Positions 17,277 to 25,770 of a stretch of DNA of 46,018 nucleotides are shown in pieces. Source of the stretch: Candidatus Humimonas hydrogenitrophica (GTDB lineage Bacteria; Gemmatimonadota; Gemmatimonadetes; Palauibacterales; Palauibacteraceae); NCBI GenBank assembly GCA_947581615.1, contig CANPVD010000093.1, positions 1 through 46,018 on the forward strand, written 5' to 3'. Under the pieces are notes generated by a model. That model was not told where the DNA came from and made no database searches. It saw nothing but the letters and a program-made list of their open reading frames with translations. Numbering within the stretch: the first letter of the stretch is position 1; each line of letters begins with the position of its first letter. The position numbers were made by a program, and so were the translations under genes.

Positions 17277-18503
17277 CTACTCGTACAAGTGGAGCCCCGG
17301 GGCATCATCCCGCCCGGGCCGGGGAGCCGAATCGGCCAGGAGTCGCTCGGCAATCTGGATCGCGTTCAGGGCCGACCCCTTCCTGAGCTGGTCCCCAGCG
17401 AGGAAGAGGTGGAGCGACCGGCCGCCGGGCCCGGTCGGGTCCCGGCGGATCCGACCCACCTCGACGAGGTCGCGACCGTCGACCCACGCCGGCTCCGGCG
17501 AGCGGCCCCCCGCGTCCCGGTCCACCACGGCCACGCCTGGAGAGCGCCCCAGCAACTCCCGTACGCCGGCGAGACCCATCGGTCGTCTCGTCGTGAGCGT
17601 GACCGCGATGGCGTGTGCGCGCCGCACCGGGACGCGCACGCAGGTGGCGGTCACCCGGAGTCGGGGCGCATCGAGGATGCGGCGTAGCTCGCCCACGATC
17701 TTCCTCTCCTCGCCGTTGAGGCCAGTTTCGTCCTCCGCGCTCTCGTGCGAGCGCACGTTGAACAGGAGTTCGCCGAGGTCGGCCCGAGGGCCTCCGGGCG
17801 GCGCGTCGCTCCGAGCCCCGGGCGAGTGGGCCGTCCACCGCTCGGCCTCACGCTCGAGGCTCTCCAGCATGGCGCGTCCGCCGCCCGAGGCCGCCTGGTA
17901 CGTGGTCGCCTCGACCCGGTCGAGCCCCGCGGCTCGGTGCAGGGGCCCCAGGACCGTCGCCATGATCGCCACGCAGCAGTTCGGGCTGGCGACCAGGCCC
18001 CGGCCGCTCCAGGAGGAGCCGGCGTGAGCCCGGCCGGACCCCGGCGAGCCCCCGCTTCCCCGGTCGAGCGCTTTCATCCCCAGGTGCTGGAGGCGAGCCC
18101 CGTTCACCTCGGGCACGACGAGCGGAACGTTGTCGTCGGCCCGGAAGGCGCTCGACAGGTCGACGACGGCCGCGCCGCGGCCCAGGCAGGCCGGAGCCAG
18201 TCGACGACTCACTCCGGCCGGAGTGGCCAGGAAGACGAGGTCGAGGTTGCGGAGTCCGTCGGCCTCCGGCGGCGCCAGGGGCTCGACCTCCAGCATCGCC
18301 TCCCCGCACCGGACCCTGCGGCGACCGGCGCGGGGCGAGGCGAACAGCCGAAGCGCTCGTCTCGGGAAGCGGCGTTCGGCAAGGAGCGTCACCAGCTCCC
18401 GGCCCACCAGGCCGGTGGCCCCCACCACTCCGACCCGCGGCGCCTCCGTCCGGCTGAGCGGGGCGCTCCGCTCAGCCAAGGGAAACCGTCCTCGCCGTCG
18501 CAT
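17277..18503 (-). CDS. asd: Aspartate-semialdehyde dehydrogenase
   Basis: About 408 residues. It reduces aspartyl phosphate to aspartate semialdehyde, the branch point to lysine, threonine and methionine. RVGVVGATGLVGRELVTLL is the NADP-binding loop; FLATPAGVS and VVDLSSAFR follow. The catalytic Cys is in ASPNCCVAIMA (PNCS in most relatives), then TYQAASGGGRAML, RVPVRRAHAIAV with the substrate His, and GDQLRKGSALNAIQIAE at the end. There is an unusual Gly/Ser-rich insertion before the active site. The start is uncertain: ATG 18503 or TTG 18479, both inside the 3' end of the aspartokinase fusion gene, so the two are translationally coupled and catalyse consecutive steps. Confidence 0.93.
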   Translation of the reverse strand: MRRRGRFPLAERSAPLSRTEAPRVGVVGATGLVGRELVTLLAERRFPRRALRLFASPRAGRRRVRCGEAMLEVEPLAPPEADGLRNLDLVFLATPAGVSRRLAPACLGRGAAVVDLSSAFRADDNVPLVVPEVNGARLQHLGMKALDRGSGGSPGSGRAHAGSSWSGRGLVASPNCCVAIMATVLGPLHRAAGLDRVEATTYQAASGGGRAMLESLEREAERWTAHSPGARSDAPPGGPRADLGELLFNVRSHESAEDETGLNGEERKIVGELRRILDAPRLRVTATCVRVPVRRAHAIAVTLTTRRPMGLAGVRELLGRSPGVAVVDRDAGGRSPEPAWVDGRDLVEVGRIRRDPTGPGGRSLHLFLAGDQLRKGSALNAIQIAERLLADSAPRPGRDDAPGLHLYE

Positions 18504-20580
18504 CGGCGGCCCGCCGCAGGGCACCGACGATGTCCCGCTCCAGGTCCGACGGATCCTCGACTCCCACGGACAGTCGCACCAGGTCGGACGGGATGGGCGT
18601 CCGCCCTCCCAGCTCCCCGGGCGCCGACGCGTGCGACATGAAGCGGGGCAGACTCGCCGTCGTGGCCACGCCCCCGAAGCTCACGGCCGTGGCCACGAGC
18701 TCGAGACCTTCCACGAAACGGCGGGCCACTCGCGGCGATCCGGCGCGGAAGCACACGACCGTGCCCGGCCCCCGGGCCTGGCGCGCGTGGATGCGGCTCC
18801 CGGGATGGCCCCGGAGTCCCGGGTACAGCACGCCACGCACGGCGGGCTCGTCCCGCAGTCGGGCGGCGAGGCGGCGAGCCGTCGCCTGCTCCCGCTCCAG
18901 CCGCACGTGCAGCGTCATGGCGCCCCGCAGGAGGAGCCACGCTTCGAACGGGGCGAGGCCCGTTCCCTCGGCGTTTCGGTGGAAGGCCAGCCGCCCGGCC
19001 AGCCTCTCCGAGTGCGTGGCCACGAAGCCGGCCGTGGCGTCGCCGTGGCCGGCCAGGTGCTTGGTCGCCGAGTGCACGACCAGGTCCGCTCCGAGGGCGA
19101 GCGGGTTCTGAAGGAGCGGCGAGAGAAGCGTGTTGTCGACCGCCAGCAGGACGCCCCGTTCCCGGGCCATGCGCCCGAGGCACTCGATGTCGGCGATGCG
19201 GAGCAGCGGGTTGGAGGGCGTCTCCAGCAGAAGGAGCCGGGTGTCCGGACCGATGGCCGCGGCGACCGCGGCCGGATCGGCGACGTCCACCAGTCGACAG
19301 CGGACACCGGCCCGGGGCCCGACCCGCCCCAGCCAGCGGAGCGTACCGCCGTACAGGTCCGATCCGGCCAGGATCTCACCCCCGCCCGCGACCAGGCGGA
19401 GCACGGCGGAGAGGGCCGCCATGCCGCTCGCGAAGGCCAGTCCGTGCCCAGCCCCTTCCAGGGCCGCGAGCTGCGTCTCGACGGCCGACCGCGTCGGGTT
19501 GTCGGTGCGCGTGTAGTCGAAGGCGCCGAAGCCGGTGGCCGACGCCTGCTCGAAGGTCGCCGTCTGGTAGATCGGGACCGACGTCGGACGGTACACTGCC
19601 CGCGCCGAGTGACGGGCCTTCACGACCCAGGTGGAAGGGCGCAGTCCGGCGGTCGCCCCGGTCCCCACGCCGACGGCCGGAGGCGCCTGGATCGCCTCCG
19701 GCCGCGACCCGACCGTCTCCGCCTCCGCCTCCTCCACCGAACCGACCCGCGTCCCCACGTCGGTGCCCGGCGCTCCGACCTCGAGGGCGACGCCCAGGCG
19801 GCGGGCGAAGTGAAGCGCGCGGGGCTGCACCACCCGGCCGCCCAGTCGGGCCGCGGCCTCCCAATCGAGCTCGGCGAGGGGCTCGCCGACCTGCGGGCCG
19901 TCGACGGCCCGCGGGTCGGAGGCGAAGATCCCGGCCACGTCCTTCACCAGGCGGCAACGCCCGGCCCCGAGGAGCCAGGCCAGGAAGAGGGCCGTGTAGT
20001 CCGAGCCCCCCCGTCCCAGGAGGGCCGTGCCGCCGGCGGCGTGGAGAGCCACGTAACCGGGCACCACCGGCACCTCCCCGTCGGCGAGCGCCCGGTCGAT
20101 GAGCGCCGCGTTCGCGCTCACGGGCTCCGACTCCAGCACGGGTCCGTCGGCGTGGAGCCCGAGCTCACGGTGATCCAGGAGGCGGGCCTCCAGACCGAGC
20201 GCTTCGAGCGCCAGGGCCACGAGAGCGGCCGCCTCCAGCTCGCCGGTGGACACGAGGCGGGCCAGGTGCTCCTCTCGCCGCGCACGGCGTGAGTCCCGGA
20301 GGACGGGGCCGGCCCCGTCCGTCCGCGCCGCACGCTCGAACAGGGCGTCGGTCCGGCCCCGGAGCGCGGAGACCACGACCACGGTCCGCCAGCCGGCCGC
20401 CCGCAGCCTGGCGACCTCGTCCGCCGCGTGGCGGACGCCCTCCGGTCCGTCCAGGACCGAGCCGCCGAGCTTGAGGACGCAGATCCCCTCGCCACTCCGG
20501 CCCGAACCCTCGCGGCCGCCGCCCGGCTCGACGGCCGCTGTCGCCAGGCTCGCCCCGGACTCCCCCACCCGCCGGCTCAC
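18472..20580 (-). CDS. Aspartokinase-cystathionine gamma-synthase fusion
   Basis: A 702-residue bifunctional protein. Residues 33-280 form an amino-acid kinase domain with aspartokinase features: VLKLGGSVL, SALRGRTDALF, GRGGSDYTALFLA (substrate and ATP binding) and KDVAGIFASDPR. The pair of ACT domains that gives ordinary aspartokinases their feedback control is absent. After a 35-residue linker, residues 316-695 are a Cys/Met metabolism PLP enzyme: YQTATFEQ, YTRTDNPT, ASGMAAL, LETPSNP, the PLP Lys507 in SATKHLAGHGDA and RLSVGVEDP. The product would start and nearly finish the route from aspartate to cystathionine. It begins with GTG overlapping the upstream stop (GTGA). Confidence 0.92.
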   Translation of the reverse strand: MSRRVGESGASLATAAVEPGGGREGSGRSGEGICVLKLGGSVLDGPEGVRHAADEVARLRAAGWRTVVVVSALRGRTDALFERAARTDGAGPVLRDSRRARREEHLARLVSTGELEAAALVALALEALGLEARLLDHRELGLHADGPVLESEPVSANAALIDRALADGEVPVVPGYVALHAAGGTALLGRGGSDYTALFLAWLLGAGRCRLVKDVAGIFASDPRAVDGPQVGEPLAELDWEAAARLGGRVVQPRALHFARRLGVALEVGAPGTDVGTRVGSVEEAEAETVGSRPEAIQAPPAVGVGTGATAGLRPSTWVVKARHSARAVYRPTSVPIYQTATFEQASATGFGAFDYTRTDNPTRSAVETQLAALEGAGHGLAFASGMAALSAVLRLVAGGGEILAGSDLYGGTLRWLGRVGPRAGVRCRLVDVADPAAVAAAIGPDTRLLLLETPSNPLLRIADIECLGRMARERGVLLAVDNTLLSPLLQNPLALGADLVVHSATKHLAGHGDATAGFVATHSERLAGRLAFHRNAEGTGLAPFEAWLLLRGAMTLHVRLEREQATARRLAARLRDEPAVRGVLYPGLRGHPGSRIHARQARGPGTVVCFRAGSPRVARRFVEGLELVATAVSFGGVATTASLPRFMSHASAPGELGGRTPIPSDLVRLSVGVEDPSDLERDIVGALRRAADATARTVSLG

Positions 20581-21773
20581 GACGCCGTCTCCAGGGCGCG
20601 CTCCAGGTCAGCGATCAGGTCGTCGGGGTCCTCGAGGCCCACCGACAGCCGCACGAGCCCGTCGGTGATGCCGGCCCGCCGCCTCTGCGCCGCCGGCACG
20701 TCCGCGTGCGTCATGCTCGCCGGGTGCGTGATCAGGGTCTCGACGGCGCCCAGGTTCTCGGCCAACGAGCACAGGCGCACGGCGTTCATGAGGCGGACAC
20801 CCGCGGCTTCGCCGCCGAGCAGCTCGAACGCCACCAGCCCGCCTCCGTCTCGCTGCTGGCGGAGCGCCAGCTCACGCTGAGGGAAGGAGGCGAGGGTGGG
20901 ATACGCGACGCGCGCCACGGCGGGCTGACGCTCCAGCCAGCGAGCCACCCGCTCGGCGCCGCGGGAGTGCGCCTGCATGCGCACCGGAAGGGTACCGATG
21001 CCCCGGAGCGTGAGCCATGCCTGGAAGGGAGTCTGCCCGATCCCCAGCGCGTTCCGGACGAAGCGGAGACGCTCGAGGAGCGCCGCGTCGCGCGTCACCA
21101 CGGCGCCGCCCACGGTCGCGTTGTGCCCCTCGAGGAACTTGGTGGTCGAGTAGACGCTCGCCTCCGCGCCCAGCTCCAGGGGTCGCTGGAGGACGGGAGT
21201 GAGGAACGTGTTGTCGACCGCGAGCGGCACCCCCGCCCCGCGCGCCACTTCGGCCACGGCCCCGATGTCGACCAGGTCGAGGGTCGGGTTCGCCGGCGTC
21301 TCGACCAGGACGAGACGGGTCCCGGTTCGGAGCGCGCCCCGGACCGTCTCCGGGTCGGAGGCGTCGACGAAGGTGGCCGCCACGCCGAAACGGGACAGCA
21401 CGCGGTCGAGCAGCCGCACCGTGCCTCCGTACACGACCTGCGAGACGACGGCGTGCCCCCCGTCGGCCAGGAGAACGAGGCACAGGGCGGAGATGGCGGC
21501 CATGCCCGTCGCGAACGCCACGGCCGGCGGCGCCTCTTCGAGAGCTCCGAGCCGGCGCTCGAGGGCCACCACGGTGGGGTTGCCGGAGCGGGTGTAGGTG
21601 AAGCCCCGATCGCGACCCACGGCCTCCTGCACGAAGGTCGTCGACTGGTAGATCGGGGTGAGGATGGCGCCCGTGGCCGGGTCGTATTGTCGCCCGCCGT
21701 GCAGGGCGGTGGTCGAGTCGCCGGCCCCCGGGACGGGGCTGGACGGAGCTGTAGGGTGGGCGTCGCCGGGCAT
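20577..21773 (-). CDS. Cystathionine gamma-synthase/lyase family PLP enzyme
   Basis: A 398-residue Cys/Met metabolism enzyme of fold type I. Motifs: TPIYQSTTFVQE, YTRSGNPTVVALE, FATGMAAISA, SQVVYGGT, ETPANPTLDLVD, VDNTFLTPVLQRPL, the PLP lysine in YSTTKFLEGHN and LVRLSVGLEDPDDLI at the C-terminus. It makes or splits cystathionine, or uses acylhomoserine directly with sulfide; subfamily cannot be fixed by eye. A second member of the same family sits in the adjacent fusion gene, so one may be synthase and the other lyase. ATG 21773 has AGGAGG 6 bases upstream, better than the ATG at 21851. It is the first enzyme behind the Met-rich leader and terminator. Confidence 0.93.
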   Translation of the reverse strand: MPGDAHPTAPSSPVPGAGDSTTALHGGRQYDPATGAILTPIYQSTTFVQEAVGRDRGFTYTRSGNPTVVALERRLGALEEAPPAVAFATGMAAISALCLVLLADGGHAVVSQVVYGGTVRLLDRVLSRFGVAATFVDASDPETVRGALRTGTRLVLVETPANPTLDLVDIGAVAEVARGAGVPLAVDNTFLTPVLQRPLELGAEASVYSTTKFLEGHNATVGGAVVTRDAALLERLRFVRNALGIGQTPFQAWLTLRGIGTLPVRMQAHSRGAERVARWLERQPAVARVAYPTLASFPQRELALRQQRDGGGLVAFELLGGEAAGVRLMNAVRLCSLAENLGAVETLITHPASMTHADVPAAQRRRAGITDGLVRLSVGLEDPDDLIADLERALETAS

Positions 21774-21833
21774 GGAGTCCCTCCTGGAGTCGTCGGACGT
21801 GTCGCCCGGCGCGATGCGTCGCGCCGGGCAGCC

Positions 21834-21870
21834 GAAACGAAAAGGCGCCACCGCCCGGGCGGTGGCGCCT
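21834..21870 (-). terminator. Intrinsic terminator of the methionine attenuator
   Basis: On the minus strand a 12-bp perfect stem (21870-21859 with 21854-21843, GGCGCCACCGC type) with a 4-base loop is followed by TTTTCGTTTC. It lies between the stop of the Met-rich leader ORF (21900) and the ribosome binding site of the first enzyme gene, about 60 bases before its ATG. Confidence 0.88.
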
Positions 21871-21954
21871 GCTCCAGAGAGGTCCGCGGTGCCTTCGTCC
21901 TAGATCGCTGTCGGCACCTCGTTCCCCGCGGCACAGGGGTCCACCCCGCCCGGG
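21854..21954 (-). promoter_or_regulatory. Methionine attenuator: candidate antiterminator pairing
   Basis: The RNA segment from 21954 to 21941 (CCCGGGCGG, GG, TGG), just after the Met codons, can pair over 12 bp with a 2-base bulge to the terminator's 5' arm and loop (21865-21854, CCACCGCCCGGG). The same segment can instead pair locally with CCGCGGGG at 21931-21924, a possible protector. A perfect 16-base palindrome (21957-21972) falls inside the Met codon run. Which fold wins was not computed. Confidence 0.55.
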
Positions 21955-22046
21955 CCGGGCATGATCATGCCCATCATCCCCATGGACATTCGGTCCATGG
22001 CGGAGCCGTGCGGGGCGCGCGTCGTCGACAGGTTCGTCTTCATCAT
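21900..22046 (-). CDS. Methionine-rich leader peptide (attenuation uORF), 48 residues
   Basis: The frame opens with two ATG codons (22046, 22043) and ends in TAG at 21900. Residues 17-29 read MDRMSMGMMGMIM: seven methionines in 13 residues, besides the two at the start. It lies between a good promoter and a strong intrinsic terminator ahead of a methionine-pathway operon, which is the classical layout of ribosome-mediated attenuation, here with methionine as the sensed amino acid. The ribosome binding site is weak (GGACGAG). The rest of the peptide is ordinary, and I expect no other function for it. Confidence 0.75.
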   Translation of the reverse strand: MMKTNLSTTRAPHGSAMDRMSMGMMGMIMPGPGGVDPCAAGNEVPTAI

Positions 22047-22116
22047 CTCGTCCGTTGGATGCGGGCTCACGCCCGCTTCGTCCGGTCGGCGGGCTCGCTC
22101 CCGACCGGAGCGATCA

Positions 22117-22145
22117 AGCCTACCTGGCCCGGAGACCCCGGTCAA
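22117..22145 (-). promoter_or_regulatory. Promoter of the methionine/cysteine gene island
   Basis: On the minus strand TTGACC (22145-22140) and TAGGCT (22122-22117) are spaced by exactly 17 bases. Transcription would begin near 22110, about 65 bases before the Met-rich leader ORF. The end of the M14 peptidase gene (22186) lies just upstream. Confidence 0.68.
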
Positions 22146-22185
22146 GACCACGCCGGGGCGATGCCGGGCGGGCGGCTCACGGGGC

Positions 22186-25143
22186 TCAGCCTCCGGCGGC
22201 CGACGCGCCCCCGTCATCGCCCCCGGCACCCTCCTTCTCGAGCCCGAGGTGCAGGTCGTTCCAGTTCATGATCGCGTTCCACACCAGGGCGAAGTCGCCC
22301 TGCGGCTGGAAGCGGTGCATGGGGTCGAAGCCGAACAGGACCACCGTCCCCCGACCCTCCGGCACCACGACGACGGCCGGCCCGCCGGCCATCCTGCCGC
22401 CATCCTTGACCAGACCCGAGAGGAAGAGCGAGTCCGCGCCCGCGTACTTCACGACGGCGTCTCCCTTCGTCCGGTCGTCCAGCCGGAAGTACGGACCGAA
22501 GCGGTGGTAGAGCGGCATGCGCGCCGGATAGCCGTATGTGACCGGGTTCGCGGCCCGCACCACCTGGCCGCGCACCAGCGAGCCAGGGACGAACAGGCCG
22601 CTGGGCTCGACCCGCTGCACGTGGCGCACGAGCCCCATGTCCACCGGCAGGGCGCTCGAGGAGCCCAGCGTCACCAGCGTGCCGCCGCCGCGCACGAACT
22701 CGCGCAGCGCCGCCAGCCCCTCGTACCCGATCCCACCCGTGATATCGGCCGCCGAGTCGGGCAGGCCGAGCGCCGGGTAGGTCGCCGACGAGCGGTAGGG
22801 CAGGAGCCCGCGGGACGGATCCAGGCCCTCGAAGATGCGCTTGCCGGTGGCCCCGGCGCCCTGCGAGGCAATGAGGATGACATCGAAGCGGGCGCGCAGG
22901 TCCGCCGGGCGGCCGCCGTCGGTGAGGCGGTCCGTGCCCAGGTAGGTGTAGGGCACGCCCATGGTGTCGAGGGCGAAGCGCACCGAGCCGTCGTCCTGCG
23001 TGTCGGTCCAGGTGTGGAGGAGCACGATCCTCGGCGCGTCCAGCGCGTGCCGGGGCACGTCCCGGAGGTCCCGGCCGCGCAGGCCCGTGACGCGCATGCC
23101 CAGACGGGAGCCCAGGCTGTCGATCGCGGCGCGGGAAACGGAATCGGCCGGGACCAGCCAGGTGCCCGCCGCGAAGCTCCGGTTCCGGGCCCGGAAGCTG
23201 TCCTCGGCGGCGTAGGCCGGAATCGAGCCGTCGGCTCGCCTCAGGTCGAGCCACGCCCGCACCTCCCGGCCCGACGCCTCGGGCTCGACCGCCCACCAGC
23301 CGGCGCCGCCGGCGTGTTCAACGGAGGCGGGCAGCCGGATCCGCCCTCCCTCCACGGGCGCGGTGTGGAGCGCGAGCACCGCGCTGTCTCCGACAGCATG
23401 CGCCTCGACGTCGTACATGAACGGGTAGGTCCAGCCCACGTCGTCGTAGGGCGGCGGCGCGTCCTTGGGGAACTCCTGCGGCCGCATGAGCGTGAGGAGA
23501 AAGTTCCGGTACGGCTGGTCCATGCGGAGCACGTAGTCGCCCTTCCGCACCCGCACGGAGTCCATCTGGTCGTAGCGCTTGCCGGCCCCGGCGAAGACAC
23601 CGTCCTCCTCGGCGCGGGAGACCTCGACGCCGTGGTCCCGCAGGTTCTGGAGCATGGCCGCGGCGTCTGCGCGTCGCGGCTGGTCGGCCGGCACGACCCA
23701 CGCGAACGGCTTCTGGGTCCGTCCCTTCGTCAGGCTGTTGACGCCCTTCTGCCAGAAGTCACGCAGGAGCCGCTCGCGGTGGCCGGCGGCCAGGGACAGG
23801 GCCGTGAGGGCGGCCGACTCCATGTAGTTGGTGTTGTTCCGTAGCGACCACATCGTCGAGTCGTGCGGCGGGCTGGGCCGGTACCACTCCACGTGCGTGG
23901 CGTCGCCGCGGAGCTGCCGCTCCATCGTGTTCGGCACGCTGTTCCCGAACGTCTCGTAGAAGCGGCCCAGGCTGTTCAGGTCCATGTTGGTGACCCACAT
24001 CATGTAACCCGGATACCAGCCCGTGTAGAAGCCGTGCGTCCACACGCCGGGCAGTCCGTACGAGGTGAGGCTGGTGACCTCCCAGTTGGCCAGCCACGCC
24101 CACTCGCTCACCGTGATCGGGTCCACGGCGGGGTTGTAGGGCCCGGTGCCGGTGGCCGTGTACAGGTAGGGCACCGACTCGTGCATGTCGTGCCCGACCG
24201 TGTAGTGCCAGTGCAGGGCCAGCTTCACCACGATCCGGGTGAGGTCGGTGATCATCCCGAACCCGTCCCGGTTGTCGTCGTGCATGATGTAGTGGCCCCA
24301 GTAGGGCGGCCCCCGCACGATGCTGTCGGCGTAGAACACGTCGGCATTGTGCAGCCGGTGCCACTCGACCACGCGGTCACGGCCATCGGGGTCCATGACC
24401 GGGACGATGAACACGACCACGTTCTTGCGGATGGCCCGGGTGACCGAGTCCTCCGACGCGGCCAGCCGGTAGGCCATCTCCATCGTCATCTCGGGCGGAC
24501 CCGTCTCGGCCGAGTGGAGCCCGGCGTAGAAGGTGTAGACCACCGGGAGGTCCCGGATGAGGCTGTCGGCCACCTGTCGCGAGGTCTCCCGCGGGTCGGC
24601 CAGCTTCCCGAGCCCCTCCCGGACCGCCTCGAGCCGGTCCAGGTTCTCTCGGCTCCCCACCTGGACCAGCGCCAGGTGGCGACCCTCTTCGGTCCTCCCC
24701 AGGAGCTGGAAGCGGACCCGGGGCGTGCTGGCGGCCAGATCCCGGAAGTAGCCGTAGATCTGATCCACCGAGTGGAGCGTGCCCGGCTTCCCGATCGGGT
24801 CGCCGAAGTGCTTCGACGGCGAGGTCGCCGACGAGACCGGGACCCGGTCCACGAGCGGGGTCATGTACTCCGCCCGCGTGGTCCACGACAGGATCTTCCG
24901 TGTGGCGACCGTGTCCACCGTCTGCCCCCACGGCGTCGTGTCCGGGACCCCGGCGGCCTTCCACCAATCGAAGGTCTGGGGGACGGGGGGCGCCTCGGCC
25001 CGGGCGGAGTCGGCGGTCGTGTCCGCCGGAGCGGCCGCCGACGCGATCCCCGGGGACCGGGACGCCCGGGCAGCGGGCGGTGCGGAGACGGCCAGGAGCG
25101 CGACCAGGAACGGAAGGAGTCGGGTGAGTGTCCGTCGGGGCAT
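22186..25143 (-). CDS. Secreted M14-family zinc carboxypeptidase with C-terminal amidotransferase-like domain
   Basis: A 985-residue exported protein. The ATG at 25143 starts a clear signal peptide (RRTLTRLLPFLVALLAVSAPPAARAS) and is followed by an Ala/Asp/Thr-rich mature start. The M14 catalytic domain spans about residues 85-400: zinc ligands His and Glu in GLHSAETGPP, PVMDPDGRDR, the third zinc His probably in HDMHES. The C-terminal third (IVLLHTWTDTQDDGS to FGFDPMHRFQ) resembles the class I glutamine amidotransferase-like flavodoxin fold often attached to large bacterial M14 proteins. It would degrade peptides outside the cytoplasm. An ATG at 25218 would place 25 residues before the signal peptide, so I reject it. 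Confidence 0.9.
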   Translation of the reverse strand: MPRRTLTRLLPFLVALLAVSAPPAARASRSPGIASAAAPADTTADSARAEAPPVPQTFDWWKAAGVPDTTPWGQTVDTVATRKILSWTTRAEYMTPLVDRVPVSSATSPSKHFGDPIGKPGTLHSVDQIYGYFRDLAASTPRVRFQLLGRTEEGRHLALVQVGSRENLDRLEAVREGLGKLADPRETSRQVADSLIRDLPVVYTFYAGLHSAETGPPEMTMEMAYRLAASEDSVTRAIRKNVVVFIVPVMDPDGRDRVVEWHRLHNADVFYADSIVRGPPYWGHYIMHDDNRDGFGMITDLTRIVVKLALHWHYTVGHDMHESVPYLYTATGTGPYNPAVDPITVSEWAWLANWEVTSLTSYGLPGVWTHGFYTGWYPGYMMWVTNMDLNSLGRFYETFGNSVPNTMERQLRGDATHVEWYRPSPPHDSTMWSLRNNTNYMESAALTALSLAAGHRERLLRDFWQKGVNSLTKGRTQKPFAWVVPADQPRRADAAAMLQNLRDHGVEVSRAEEDGVFAGAGKRYDQMDSVRVRKGDYVLRMDQPYRNFLLTLMRPQEFPKDAPPPYDDVGWTYPFMYDVEAHAVGDSAVLALHTAPVEGGRIRLPASVEHAGGAGWWAVEPEASGREVRAWLDLRRADGSIPAYAAEDSFRARNRSFAAGTWLVPADSVSRAAIDSLGSRLGMRVTGLRGRDLRDVPRHALDAPRIVLLHTWTDTQDDGSVRFALDTMGVPYTYLGTDRLTDGGRPADLRARFDVILIASQGAGATGKRIFEGLDPSRGLLPYRSSATYPALGLPDSAADITGGIGYEGLAALREFVRGGGTLVTLGSSSALPVDMGLVRHVQRVEPSGLFVPGSLVRGQVVRAANPVTYGYPARMPLYHRFGPYFRLDDRTKGDAVVKYAGADSLFLSGLVKDGGRMAGGPAVVVVPEGRGTVVLFGFDPMHRFQPQGDFALVWNAIMNWNDLHLGLEKEGAGGDDGGASAAGG

Positions 25144-25279
25144 CGGCGCACCATCTCCGCGCGGGGGTTCGGGGTTGTTTGGCCGCGGGAAGATCCGGCG
25201 GGATTCCGCGCCGCGCAACCGGCCGGGCGGGCCGGATCCAGGATGGGCGCGGCTCGTTGGCGGGAGGCGGTCGTCGCAC

Positions 25280-25700
25280 CTAACGGCCCGGTCGTCCTCC
25301 TACCTTCAAGATGGCCGCGAGTCCGAGCAGCTGCGAGGACAGCTCTCCGTCGGTCGTGATCCCGGCGCGTACGAACGCTCCCACCTCCAGGCTCGGCGCG
25401 CCCTCCGGATCCGGCCGCCAGGCCCCGGTGGCCCCGACGGCGAACCCTCCATCGACGGACTTCCACACGTCGGACCCCGAGAAGAAGTACGCGACGCCGC
25501 CCAGTCCCCCGTCGATGCGGAGGCGATGTCCGCGCTGATCTGGAACGTCCCCGCCACGCCGGGACCCGTCCGGGTCACTCCGAGGACCTCGGTCCAGCCG
25601 AGGCCCACACCGAGACCGAGGTGGACGGTGGGCGGCGTCCCGGGATTCGATTGGGCGCGGGCCCGGCGGGGAGCGACGGCAGCCGCCGCGAGCAGCGACC
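25280..25700 (-). pseudogene. Small secreted/outer-membrane-like protein, frameshifted
   Basis: Two frames each carry half of what looks like one protein. The upstream half has a signal-peptide-like LLAAAAVAPRRARAQS followed by TVHLGLGVGLGWTEVLGV and GTFQISADIAS. Near 25520 the pattern moves to another frame: RIDGGLGGVAYFFSGSDVW, KSVDGGFAVGATG, PSLEVGAFVRAG, QLLGLAAILKVG, alternating strands like a beta-barrel outer-membrane protein. No start codon stands cleanly before the first half. I therefore call it a decayed gene (or a sequencing frameshift). Family not recognised; the upstream boundary is approximate. Confidence 0.5.
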
Positions 25701-25770
25701 GCTGTCACAACGATAGGCGGACGGGCCCGGTTCCTGCCACCGTCCTTCGCAAACCCCCAGGAGGGCCCCA

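Noticed and set aside
18130-23844. Long plus-strand open frames opposite the methionine genes and the M14 peptidase (500-720 codons)
   Set aside because: Arg/His/Gln-rich shadow translations with no domain pattern; the minus-strand genes fully explain the region.
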